From Alviniconcha marisindica (Eukaryota > Mollusca > Gastropoda > Provannidae), in the NCBI GenBank assembly GCA_018857735.1, contig JABMCL010002342.1:387501-451500 (forward strand): 64,000 nt of DNA, in the 5' to 3' direction. This document shows positions 1-10,096 of this stretch, in pieces (position 1 is the first letter of the stretch; each line of letters starts with the position of its first letter). Below the pieces are notes generated by a model. It ran no database searches and was not told where the DNA came from. It saw nothing but the letters and a program-made list of their open reading frames with translations. A program made the position numbers and the translations under genes.

Positions 1-230
1 TGAACTAAAAGTTCAATTAAGAAATGAATCATAGTTTGTCAAACTGTCCAAAGTATGTTCGGCGAACAAACATTCACCCAGTTAAGAACGGGCTTTACCT
101 TCATGCAGTACGAATTTGTGTGTTTCCTCAGTATTAAAAACTATTAGTATTACTAATATTTTAATAAAACTGGAAGCAGCATAGCATCAAAGCATGCATG
201 TAAACATGAGACATGTCAGTTATTACTGAG
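1..230. other. non-coding, no feature seen
   Basis: AT-rich sequence with no recognisable exon, repeat or RNA gene. It probably belongs to the PPP1R2 intron that precedes the first exon seen in the window, but this is inferred only from position. Confidence 0.4.
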
Positions 231-1290
231 AGTGAGACTGTAGGGCAGACACTGAGACATGACAAATACAGAGACAGGACAAATGCTGAGACGCGACAGA
301 GAGATACTGAGACAGTCACTGAGTCAGAGCAGACACTGAGAGTGAGAGTGGAACAGGACAAACACTGAGACAATCAGAGCAGACACAGAGATGGTCAGGA
401 CAGACACAGAGACAGTCACTAGTCAGGGCAGACACTGAGTGAGACAGTTCAGACTAACACGAAGTCAGGACAAAGATGGAGACATGGAGACAGTCAGGGC
501 AGACACTGGGACAGTCAGGGCAGACACTGGGACAGTCAGGGCAGACACTGAGACAGTCATGGGGGACAGTCAGGGCAGACCCGGAGACATTCAGGGCAGA
601 CACTGGGACAATCAGGGGGGACAGTCAGGGCAGACACTGAGACAGTCAGGGCAGACACTGGGACAGCCAGGGCAGACACTGGGACAGTCAGGGCAGACAC
701 TGGGACAGTCAGGGCAGACACTGAGACAGTCAGGGCAGACACTGGGACAGTCAGGGGGGACGGGTCAGGGGCAGACCCTGAGACATTCAGGGCAGACACT
801 GGGACAATCAGGGGGGACAGTCAGGGCAGACACTGAGACAATCAGGGGGGGGGCAGTCAGGGCAGACACTGGGACAGCCAGGGCAGACACTGGGACAGTC
901 AGGGCAGGGGACAGTCAGGGCAGACACTGGGACAGTCAGGGCAGACACTGGGACAGTTGGGGTCAGGGCAGACACTGAGACAGACAGGGCAGATGCTGGG
1001 ACAGTCAGGGGGGACAGTCAGGGCAGACACTGAGACAGTCAGGGCAGACCCTGAGACATTCAGGGCAGACATTGAGACAGGGCAGATGCTGGGACAGTGT
1101 CAGGGGGGCAGAAAACCTAAGACATTCAGGGCAGACACTGAGACAGTCCGGGCAGATGCTGGGACAGCCAGGAGGGACAGTCAGGGCAGACACTGAGACA
1201 GACAGGGCAGATGCTGGGGCAGTCAGGAAGTCAGGGGGGACAGTCAGGGCAGACACTGAGACAGTCAGGGCAGACACTGGGACAGTACTA
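231..1290. repeat. 21-bp minisatellite
   Basis: Roughly 1 kb of a tandem repeat whose core unit reads close to GACAGTCAGGGCAGACACTG. The left end (231-440) is degenerate, and the middle (480-960) is the most regular, with interruptions by GGGG runs. The unit length is a multiple of three and rarely makes a stop, so open frames of up to 179 codons appear on both strands. These are a by-product of the repeat, not genes. Confidence 0.9.
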
Positions 1291-1505
1291 CTACTACTGT
1301 GGTCCCTCCTATCACTGCTAAACCTTGTGTGTTACTCAACTTGCTGAATCTCCTGTCACTTGCCTGCAGTTCAGGAGGGTACCTATGGCTACGGGCTTGG
1401 AAAATAACCATTTGTGCACCACCCTGTCTCTGAGGTTTTCTTGATGTTGCCTTTGAGTTTGAAACAGTTCTAATGTAAAACTGTTTAGTAGATTGGTTGG
1501 GGGTT

Positions 1506-1522
1506 GGGGGGGGGGGGGGGGG
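1506..1522. repeat. poly-G run
   Basis: Uninterrupted G run of about 17. A second run lies at about 1769-1788 inside the dispersed element that follows. Such runs are prone to length error in sequencing. Confidence 0.8.
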
Positions 1523-1608
1523 AATGAATTGCTGAGGAGTTAGGATGTCTAATAAAGATGAAGCGCAGTACCAGTACATAGAGGTTGGAATTCGTCACAG
1601 GGTTTGTG

Positions 1609-1990
1609 TTAACTGGTAAGTTTCAGGTTAAGAATAAGATCAGCATTAACCAGAAGCATGGTCAGCAATTGGTCAGATGCACCAGCTGTTGTTTTGTTTG
1701 ACTGGTTCTCAGCAACAACAAAAAATGAAACTAAAAACAGCACAGAGAATGCGCGCACTTGTGTGCATGTATGGGGGGGGGGGGGGGGGTTATACATGTG
1801 TGAGTATACACTGTGTTTTAGTTCTAGTCTTATTGGCAGTGAAGAGAGCAGGATGTTTGCTGCCAGTAGTAGTATGGACGGCCATGTACCTGACCGGTTA
1901 CAGTGATTGTCTAACTGGCTTCCAAGAACCACTTTTGCCACCTTGTACTAGAGATGTCACTCCAGTTTGAAAAGAATGCCTAGTGTGATC
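1609..1990 (+). repeat. dispersed repeat family C, copy 1
   Basis: A roughly 380-bp element also found at 22772-23115 (same strand), 58770-58880 (opposite strand, half) and 63005-63405 (opposite strand). Shared landmarks are a head around ACCAGCTGTTGTTTTG, a low-complexity middle, and a tail with CTGACCGG, a run like GAACCACTTT(C/T)GC and CACCTTGTA. No coding capacity is seen. It could be a non-autonomous DNA transposon or a SINE; I do not recognise the family. Confidence 0.7.
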
Positions 1991-2302
1991 ACTATCATCA
2001 GCAGCTCTGAGAAATCACAACCAAAAAAAAAACGAAGAAACTTTTGCTGCCTTCACTGGTTTTTGTCTGTAATCTGTCTGTTGTTACATGTATTAGTTAG
2101 CTGTTAGTGTTACCCCTTGAGGTAACAGCAGCCAGCAGACTAATTCAGTAACTTGACTAATTCTCCCACTATATAAAGGGGAACAAGGTACTATCGTATT
2201 AGTATTATAACAATTATTAACACATGCTACCCTTCCCTGTTGGAAGAGTCCAATTTGGGGACATGTGTGCATGGGCTAGCATATACACATGCACACACAC
2301 TC

Positions 2303-2361
2303 TCTCTCTCTCCCTCTCTGTGTCTCTTGTTGTTTACTCTTTGAGTCTCTTGTTTACTTTC

Positions 2362-2420
<59 letters not shown>

Positions 2421-2477
2421 AGACCCCCCCCCCACACACACACCCAGCCATCCCACACCCCCCACACACACACGCAC

Positions 2478-2528
<51 letters not shown>
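2303..2528. repeat. CT then AC microsatellite block before a PPP1R2 exon
   Basis: Pure CT tract (about 2362-2418), a C-rich bridge, then a pure AC tract (about 2481-2528). It ends only about 38 bases before the splice acceptor of the exon at 2567. The pyrimidine-rich CT tract lies on the transcribed sense strand and may contribute to splicing. Confidence 0.9.
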
Positions 2529-2531
<3 letters not shown>

Positions 2532-2566
2532 GTGTGATGCCAAACTCTCTTTTGGGGACTTTGCAG

Positions 2567-2773
2567 GCGGCGGGAAGTGGAGTGGGACGAGATGAACATC
2601 TTGGCCACTCACCACCCGGCCGACAAGGACTACGGCCACATGAAGATAGATGAGCCCCCAACACCCTACAACAAATACTCTGACGCAGAGGACGACGATG
2701 AGGGCACGCACAGGAGGGGCAGTTCCGTTTGTCTGAAAGAGCCGCCGCTCGACCCCACACAGCTGGCGTCCAG
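2567..2773 (+). CDS. PPP1R2: PPP1R2 exon with PP1-binding and GSK3-site motifs
   Basis: The acceptor is TTTGCAG ending at 2566 and the donor is AG/GTAGGT at 2774. The 207-base exon begins with the last base of a split codon and ends with two bases (AG) of the next. It encodes [16 protein letters not shown] and onwards, through the PTPY phosphorylation motif, to DPTQLAS. The run from WDEMNILAT to PTPY is nearly invariant across animal inhibitor-2 proteins. Confidence 0.93.
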
Positions 2774-5688
2774 GTAGGTACCTGATTATGTACGATCATG
2801 CGTCAGAAATGGCATCAGACATGTTGGTCGGTGCCGCTATGAAGTTTTGTGAAAGCTATTGAATCACTTTGTGCTGGCCAACTGAAAAGAATTAATGGTA
2901 ATGTTAGTAGAGAGTTTAAAGTTGACCTTTAAGTCATACTTTCAATTGGTGTAGTTGACAGTTGTGCATTATTTTGAGGAAAAAGAATATATATTTTTTG
3001 CAAAACTTGCTGTTGAACATGATTTCTGTGGCACTCAAACCTGTATGTATGATCGTCAACAAGTGATAACATGGCACCATAGCCTTATTTTGAAGACCGT
3101 CAGCCTCAAAAGTTAGATTTTTATCAAACGTTATGGATTTATTATAATGTAATATGTATTATGTAAGTTTTGGTTTAGTAATTAGCAAGCATTTCCCAAC
3201 ATCTTTCACTGCAGTTGACCTGTGTGGTTGAATGCGCAGCGCATTTGTAAGCTAACGATCTGGCTCTGCCTGTCAATCTTGATGTTTGTTAAGTTTGTAG
3301 TCTATCACAAAGTATCAGCATGTACTGGTAATTCTATGTTCAGTTGTGACCATGTTTAAATTATTGTGTACTTGGTTTTGCTTGAAGATTTATGTTTGTG
3401 AAGAAACTCCCAGGAAGCAGAAAGAAATTTCCTAAAAAGGATTCATATTAAATTTAAGTTGTAGTACATTTAAGATGGTGGAGTGGTCGGGGGGGGGGGG
3501 GGGGGGGGTGCTTGAATAAAGTCTAGCCACACTCAGGTTGCTGATCAGTTGTAATGAATGTCTAACGGAATTTTTGCAGGAATTAATTTATTAAATCAGC
3601 TTGATAAAAAACAAACAAACAAAAAACAGATAGGCTTTTGCCATTTTGGGTGTGGTTCTTTTGTTATAATTTTCAGTAGTGTCAGGTCATTCAGTTTTTT
3701 TTATTGTTTTTTTTTTCCTCCCCATTTTTTTCTTTTCTTCTTCAGACTCAGTGTCTTGATTCTTGTACACGTGTTTATTTAATTTACAGTGCTGCTTCTT
3801 TTGGAGTTTTTCTTCTTTTGGATTTTTTCTTCTTTTTCACTCCTTTTTCCCCCTTTTCCCCCTGCACCCCACTTGTCTTTTTCTTCTTTAATTCCCCTGT
3901 TCATTCAATTTAATTAAGATGGTCAGACTGCACGGTTGCAGGTTGGCAGCGACAGAAGACATGTCACAGAAGTCTGCACATTTAGAGGAATCATCCGAGG
4001 AAGATGAAAATGAAACAGAAGAAGAAAGAGGTACAGCTGACCATGAAACTGAGAAAACTGAAAGTGGCAGTAGATGTGATGACGCCTGTCTGTCTGTCTG
4101 TCTGTGTCTTGTCTTTCTCTCTATCTCGGTGTCTTGTCTTTCTCTCTGTCTCAGTGTCTGAGAATCTAAAATGGAATAGATGCTGCTGGTAATGGTAATG
4201 GTTGGCACAGACATAGTTTATGTAGTGCATCCCAAGTACTTCTTTGTTCATTCAAATGAAAATGCGGGTGCCACGCATGAATTACAAACAAACAAATTCT
4301 TGTGCATCATGCCACAAGTCAAGTACTTTATTCCATTCAAATGAAAACACGGGTGCCACGCATCAGTTACAAATGAACAAACAAAAGAATTCTTATGCGA
4401 CACACCCCAGGTTGAGCCAAGTACTACTTTATGCTATTCAAATGAAAACATGGGTGCCATGCTTGAATTAAAGAAACAGATTCTTGTGCAACAAGTCAAG
4501 TACTTCTTTATTCCATTCAAATGAAAACATGGGTGTCACTTACAAACAAAAATTCATCCAAATGTTAGTTTAAAAAAAATCTGAAACAAGAATGACAGCT
4601 AGCATTCTAAAACGAGATGTGTTTAATATATATTTTTAAAAATATTTGTGTTTAAAAAAATAAAATTTTGTTCGCCGAAAGTGAGCTGAGAGAACTTGTA
4701 CCTTTAAATAAGCCGCTGTACTGAAGTAAATTGTCTCAAAGGTCTTTCAGACACATTCTCTCGGATCAAACCTTCGGCTTTTGTGTTGTATTCTGTAGTG
4801 CTCTCATAAACAGTAATTATAGCAAGTCTTTTATTTTATTGTACACCATGAAAATATTACAGCCCCAGTCAAGTAAGTACAGATACATTTTTTTTTTTTA
4901 CTAGCACTGTGCTTGCATACAGCAACACTCAAAACATTCCTGAAGTTTGCACAATTTTACCAGTAAGAAGTGGTGAGGATACATACTCTGCAATGATTAA
5001 CATCTTCAAAACATTTATGTTAAGTTTCAAACTTGAAAAAAGCAGACTTGTGTTGTGATGGAAAAATAACAAGAAGAAATATGTAAGAAGAGTTTGGGAC
5101 AAACATTTTCATTAACTCCAGCAAAATAATTTGGGACAGGCATTTTCACTAAATTAAGCAAAAGAATTTGGGACAAATATTTTCATTAATTCAAGCAGTT
5201 TTAAGAATTTGGGACACATATTTTCATTAATTTAAGTGAAACAATTTGGGACAACCATTTTTATTAACTCGAGCAAAAGAATTTGGGACAAAACATTTTC
5301 ATTTATTCAGGCGGAAAAAGTTCTTCCTTGAGCTAATTTAACCTGACATTAGCAACGTGAGCTGTGAGAATCAAACCATTTCCTTCTACTCCTCGTTTTC
5401 TTTTCCTTTCCAGCCAGGAGAAAGCACTTTGAAATGAAGCGCAAGATGCACTACAATGAGTTTGCAGCCGTGCAGCTAGCCAAGAAGCTCATGTCCGAGG
5501 AGGAAGAAGATGACGAGGACGACGACAACAAAGCAGATCCAACAGCACAGGAGGATTTGGTGGATGCAGGTGTGACGAGCGAGGGCATCAGATCCGCCAG
5601 CGGCGGGCCCTGCTCAGCGGCCACAGGGGAAAGTTCAGGAGCGGTGGCTGTAGATGACGATATTACCATGGCGAGTGGCAAAGTGTGA
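2567..5688 (+). CDS. PPP1R2: protein phosphatase 1 regulatory subunit 2 (inhibitor-2), partial, three exons
   Basis: Inhibitor-2 binds and inhibits the catalytic subunit of protein phosphatase 1 and is controlled by GSK3 and CK2 phosphorylation. The join 2567-2773, 3942-4030, 5414-5688 keeps one frame across intron phases 2 and 1. Family hallmarks appear in order: [10 protein letters not shown] (the segment that contacts the PP1 regulatory groove), [17 protein letters not shown] with the GSK3-site threonine at 2661-2663, an acidic serine cluster ESSEEDENE typical of CK2 sites, and [11 protein letters not shown], the helix that covers the PP1 active site. The C-terminus is acidic then low-complexity and ends GKV. 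The first coding exon, with the KGILK-type motif, is absent and must lie upstream. The frame is intact, so it reads as a live gene. The family assignment is very secure; orthology to PPP1R2 rather than a retained paralogue is likely. Confidence 0.93.
2774..3941 (+). other. PPP1R2: PPP1R2 intron
   Basis: Non-coding. It contains a G run of about 19 at 3490 and T-rich stretches at 3690-3900 that provide a strong pyrimidine tract before the next acceptor. No other gene was seen. Confidence 0.85.
3942..4030 (+). CDS. PPP1R2: PPP1R2 short acidic exon
   Basis: The acceptor is GGTTGCAG ending at 3941 and the donor is AGAG/GTACAG at 4031. The 89-base exon starts with one base that completes the AG carried over (making Arg), giving [13 protein letters not shown], then the acidic stretch [14 protein letters not shown]. 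It ends with one base (G) of the next codon. The LAA and SSEED features match the family. An open frame runs on past the donor, but that sequence is not conserved. Confidence 0.88.
4221..4560. repeat. 80-105 bp tandem repeat, four units
   Basis: Four copies of a unit built around CAAGTACTT, ATTCAAATGAAAA and GGGTGCCACGC, with the ATTCAAATGAAAA box at about 4251, 4335, 4438 and 4518. A single reverse-strand copy appears near 57555-57640 in an RP2 intron, so the unit comes from a dispersed element. It lies wholly inside a PPP1R2 intron. Confidence 0.8.
4581..4612 (-). repeat. family F terminal fragment
   Basis: Carries TCTGAAACAAGAATGAC followed by AGCTAGCATTCTAAAAC, the reverse complement of the right end of the family F element seen at 40080-40152 and 41740-41825. 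Only the end is recognisable here. Confidence 0.55.
5070..5310. repeat. ~40-50 bp tandem repeat
   Basis: Six or seven degenerate units built around AATTTGGGACA and ATTTTCATTAA, in the last PPP1R2 intron about 100 bases before the final exon. No coding potential. Confidence 0.8.
5414..5688 (+). CDS. PPP1R2: PPP1R2 last coding exon
   Basis: The acceptor is TCCTTTCCAG ending at 5413 and the stop is TGA at 5686-5688. The leading CC joins the G left by the previous exon to make Ala, giving [17 protein letters not shown], then [19 protein letters not shown]. The HYNE helix is diagnostic for inhibitor-2. The rest ([12 protein letters not shown] to ASGKV) is weakly conserved in the family, as is usual for this tail. 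Confidence 0.93.
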
Positions 5689-5944
5689 TAGTCAGTGTGC
5701 ATGCGTGTCCCGTGTCCTCGAGTCTTGTGATAAGGATGCAGTTTGTCAAAACCTAGATAGTCGTCCACTCTCCTCCCGGGCTAGGTTCGGCTAGGCCAGC
5801 AGAGGTTCCCCAGCTTCGAGAAGCACCTCCGGGTGTTTTTGTTTTATGCTGGGTGTTCGCTCGCGTGGCTTACTCTCTTAAACCTTCTGCCAAGTTTGAT
5901 GCAGTGATCTAGGTTGCAATAGCGTGACTTTCCAGGTGCCCAGA

Positions 5945-5985
5945 TTTCTCCCCCCCCCTCCCCCCCCCCCATTCCATTCCATTCC
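5945..5985. repeat. poly-C rich tract
   Basis: Two C runs followed by three ATTCC repeats, shortly after the PPP1R2 stop. Low complexity only. Confidence 0.7.
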
Positions 5986-6676
5986 ACTCCCCCTGTTTTG
6001 CCAGCCCCATTTCTTCTTGACAATGTGTAGGTAAGGTGTAGGTTAGTGTTTAGGTAATACTGAGGTTCACCACTCTTTTTGTTTATATTTTTAGGCCAGA
6101 CTGTACCAGCTGTCTCCTCACACAGGTCCCGGACACTGTGCTGCTGGGTTGGGGTTTTTGTGTGAGTTTTTTTGGGCTTGTTGCCAACACAGAGATTTCT
6201 CTGTGTGTGTGTGAGCTGTGGAAATGAGTGGATCGAATTTCTGCTGTCAGACCACTCAGATTATCATGATTTGGCAGCTTGAATCAGTGTGAAGGTTGAA
6301 ACCTGTGTTGCCAGATGCAATCTGCTCCTTGTTGGAGTCTACCCTCTGGGTCTGAAAAGAACATTGTTGGCCATTTTGGCGAGTGCAGGCGGCAGGGTAT
6401 TTTTTGTCTTAACAGACGTGAGAGCGGCAGTTTTGCAGTCTGGGGGGGGTGGATTGCTGTGCCAGGGCATGCGTTGGGTTTGAGGAGCCACTTCCTGCCA
6501 ATTTGGTGGCATGATTTCGCTTGCCTGTGCTTTTGTTCACTTTAAAGGGCCAGGCTTTTCTGTTTTTTCCCAAGCTGAAGATGGATGTTAATGGGAGTGT
6601 TTTTTTAAGCGGAACTTGTATGTGATACACTGACTGCTTGGCATTTTTTTTTCAAAGTAGATGGCGAGAGTCTCTG

Positions 6677-7230
6677 TGCATTCCACCACCACCCCCATTT
6701 TTGTGCGTGTAGACACAATTACAGATACACACAGATACCCCTGCCACCCCCCCCCCCATTTCTGTGCATGTAGACACAATTACAGATACACACAGATACC
6801 CCTACCGCACCCCACCCCACCCATTTCTGTGTGTGTAGACACAACAGATACACACAGATGTTACCCCTCTACCGCACCCCCCCCATTTCTGTGCATGTAG
6901 ACACAATTACAGATACACACAGATACCCCTACCGCACCCCACCCCCCATTTCTGTGCATGTAGACACAATTACAGATACACACAGATACCCCTACCGCAC
7001 CCCCCCACCTCCCATTTTTGTAAAAGAAATTTGATAAATTCCTCCCCCCCTCATTTTGTGCATGTAGACACAGATAACTCACCCCACCCCCACCCCCACC
7101 CCATTTTGTGTGTACTGTTAATGGTTCGCTCCTCCATCTTCCCCCACCCTCCCATTTTTGTGCATGTAGACACAATTACAGATACTTACCAATACCCACA
7201 CCTTCCCCCAATCTGTGTGTATGTAGACTC
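6677..7230. repeat. ~60 bp tandem repeat
   Basis: About eight units containing CATTT(T/C)TGTGCATGTAGACA, CAATTACAGATACACAC and a C/A-rich spacer ACCGCACCCC. The last units (7050-7230) are diverged. It makes short open frames on both strands that are not genes. Confidence 0.85.
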
Positions 7231-7919
7231 AATTATGATTACACAAACGCAGATAAATTTAAAGACACTAGGTTAAGTGAAAGTCGTATGCAAGGGCTGT
7301 TGTCTGATAGTCTGGCTTCAGTGTATGTCTGTATACATGTCGGTAGGTCATTTCCATTTCCCATGCCTGTTAATTTTTAAAAAAATACTTGACTACACAT
7401 ATCATTGTAACAGTGTAAGAGAATATTGGGGGGGGGGGGGGCAACAGCAGTTTTTCAGTTGTTCAGTAAAGTCTGTCTCTCTTCACTGCTCTCTATCTCT
7501 CTTCACTGCTTCAGGCTCTGCTCTCAGTAAATTTACCAAATTTCCTGTTTGGCCTTTAAGCATTAACGTGTCGCCAGGAGAGATATCATATAGACTGCAG
7601 CATGGTCTGATGGTGAGACGGTGCCCACACCTTTAGGAGATTTACCAGCTGAGTTCTATTCGCCCAGCTGCTTCAGCGATGACAAAGCAGCTCTCCGTGT
7701 TGTTGATTGTTCAACAAACGTCACAGCCACTTACTGTCACAGCTGCACGCAGTGATGGCGAGGCTGCATTTGATGACAGGCACGGTGCCAGTCATTGTTC
7801 TCTAGTGCACCTGCCCTCCCAGAGCTGTTGTCTGTTAACAGCTGACAAGTTACCTGAGTAAATACCTGAGTTACACAATAGCAATCACTTACCGTTATCG
7901 TAACATTTTCCGAACAGGC

Positions 7920-7980
7920 ACACACGCATGCACACACACACACACACATGCATGAACGCATGCACACACACACACACACA
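7920..7980. repeat. CA microsatellite
   Basis: Imperfect CA repeat broken by GCATG steps. No other content. Confidence 0.8.
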
Positions 7981-8611
7981 CTGACCGTGCACAGGCTAAG
8001 AGTGTCTGAAGCACAGACTTAAAGTGTTGTGTTGCACACGTGGGAAAGGTACACGGAAGCCAGACGGATCTGTTTGTAAAACAACGCGAGCAACGAGCCT
8101 TTCTGGGGGTTGGGGGGGGGGACTGAGACACGCTGGCCCTGCATCCTTTTAACATAAATTTAGAGCAGTCATACTATTTTTACACTGTGATGGGTGTGAG
8201 GAGCGTGCTGAGTCTGCCCGGTAGACTTGCTTTTTTTTTTTTTTTTTGAGAGTGACTGACATTCTTTGGCAGTACATATTAATTATTATGCAGTGATAGT
8301 GTTGGTCAGTTTTTTTTGGGTATTTGATTCCCATTGCTATGACGAAATGCTCTGGGGTGCGCGTTTCTGAAGGCTGACGGAGGGTGGCGGCGATGATGGC
8401 GGAATTCATTCTGCATTTTGTTGTTGATGTTTTTAGCATCGGTGTTCATCTCGATGTCTAGTTAGTGGTTGGAGTGTAGCCAGCGTTTGTGAATGGAAGT
8501 CTTTCTGTGGAGCCTGATGACCTCTGACCCCCGGACTTCAGTTCTACTGTCTTGGTGCTTTGTTCGGACAGAGAGGTTTGTACTCATGTCCAGCGACCTG
8601 TTCCTCTGCCC

Positions 8612-8633
8612 CCCCCCCCCCCCCCCCCCCCCC
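8612..8633. repeat. poly-C run
   Basis: About 20 consecutive C residues followed by CCA repeats. The length is probably unstable. Confidence 0.8.
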
Positions 8634-8933
8634 ACCACCACCACTCCCGACCGACCACCTGCTCCCACTTTCTTCTCTTTTTGTCTCCCATTCTGCCATT
8701 GGAACTGAGTAGTTGTTGAACTCGAAAAGTTTGTGTTTTTCATTGTCCGCTGTGTTATCCCACATTCTGACTTGGCGTGTGTAGGTTTTAATGTTAAAAC
8801 GTAGTACATGCATGGAGACCTGCACATGCTTGCATGCGATGGTACTACACACACACACACATGCATATGAACACCCACAGATGCACTTATTATCTCTGTC
8901 TGTCCACTCTCTGTGTCTCTCTATCTCTGTCTC

Positions 8934-8941
8934 TCTCTCCG

Positions 8942-9014
<73 letters not shown>

Positions 9015-9299
9015 CTTACACACATGCATGAACCTTTCTGTGATGTGATACATGATCAAGTAATATATTTTTGTATCATTTATGAACTGGATGTAAACCT
9101 TTTATTTCTGTTCCCTGTTTCCATGGTCCTGAGGTTTTCCGTTCCGTTTCCATGGTCTTGAAGTGACCCGGCACTGTTGACGGTCAATGGGACGTTAAAA
9201 TCCAAGAACTAACTCCCTGTTTCCATTTGCGGCACATACACATTGCACACACATGCACATACACACACACACACACACACAAAAAAAAAAAAAAACACA

Positions 9300-9344
<45 letters not shown>
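8934..9344. repeat. CT and CA microsatellites
   Basis: A pure CT tract (about 8948-9011) is followed after some 230 bases by a CA tract (about 9243-9342) that is interrupted by an A run. The unique sequence between them has no recognisable coding content. Confidence 0.9.
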
Positions 9345-9345
<1 letters not shown>

Positions 9346-9599
9346 CTCTCTCTCAAGCATGCATGCATGCAAGCACGGAGAGAGAGAAGGGTAAAAGTGA
9401 GAGTCTGTTACATCCATGCAACTGTATGACTGATGCACAGACCAGTACACTGTAATGCATGCTGGTAAGCTTCAGTGTATCTGGGTCAAGACATGTATAT
9501 ATATATGTATGTGTGTATGGATGATGCAAAAGCTGGAAACCTAGTGTGTGAGGCCCCAGCTTTTAATGCATCAGATGCTCATGTTTGTGTGTAATAATA

Positions 9600-9680
9600 C
9601 TGCACTTTTGTCCTCACTCTCCACTCACCTCCCCCCCCCCCCAGTCCCCCCCCCCACCCCACCCCACGCACCCCACCCGA
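9600..9680. repeat. C-rich low complexity
   Basis: C runs and CCCCA repeats only. Confidence 0.7.
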
Positions 9681-9870
9681 CTGCCCACACATGTAAAAGT
9701 TCACAACTGAATTTGGTCATGATGACACTAATAATAGTTCCCCTGTAGATATAAAGAACAAAGGATAAGTTTGAGTCTTGTGAGCACCTGGAAAGAAATT
9801 CAGTATCTTATGATTCAGTTCATGTGTGTGTGTTCATTCTTTTTTTTCTCTTCTTTTTTTCTGTTCTTTT

Positions 9871-9872
<2 letters not shown>

Positions 9873-9940
<68 letters not shown>

Positions 9941-10018
9941 TCTTTGTCTCTCCCTCCCTCTTTCTCTCTCTCTTTGTCTCTCCCTCCTTCTGTCTCTCTC
10001 TCTCCATGTCTCCCTCCC

Positions 10019-10093
<75 letters not shown>
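9873..10093. repeat. long CT microsatellite with variants
   Basis: About 220 bases of CT repeat with TTTGTCTC, CCCTCC and TCTG variants. It gives long Leu/Ser or Arg/Glu open frames on the two strands that carry no information. Confidence 0.9.

Positions 10094-10096
<3 letters not shown>

Noticed and set aside
439..978. 179-codon open frame rich in Gln/Gly/Thr repeats
   Set aside because: It is entirely a 21-bp minisatellite whose period is a multiple of three; open frames exist on both strands and end where the repeat ends.
2227..2799. 190-codon minus-strand open frame across the PPP1R2 exon
   Set aside because: It is antisense to a conserved exon and mostly encodes CT and CA microsatellites (Arg-Glu and Cys-Val runs).
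5451..5768. 105-codon minus-strand open frame at the end of PPP1R2
   Set aside because: It is the complement of the acidic coding tail (poly-Ser from GAG/GAT repeats). The sense strand carries the conserved motifs.
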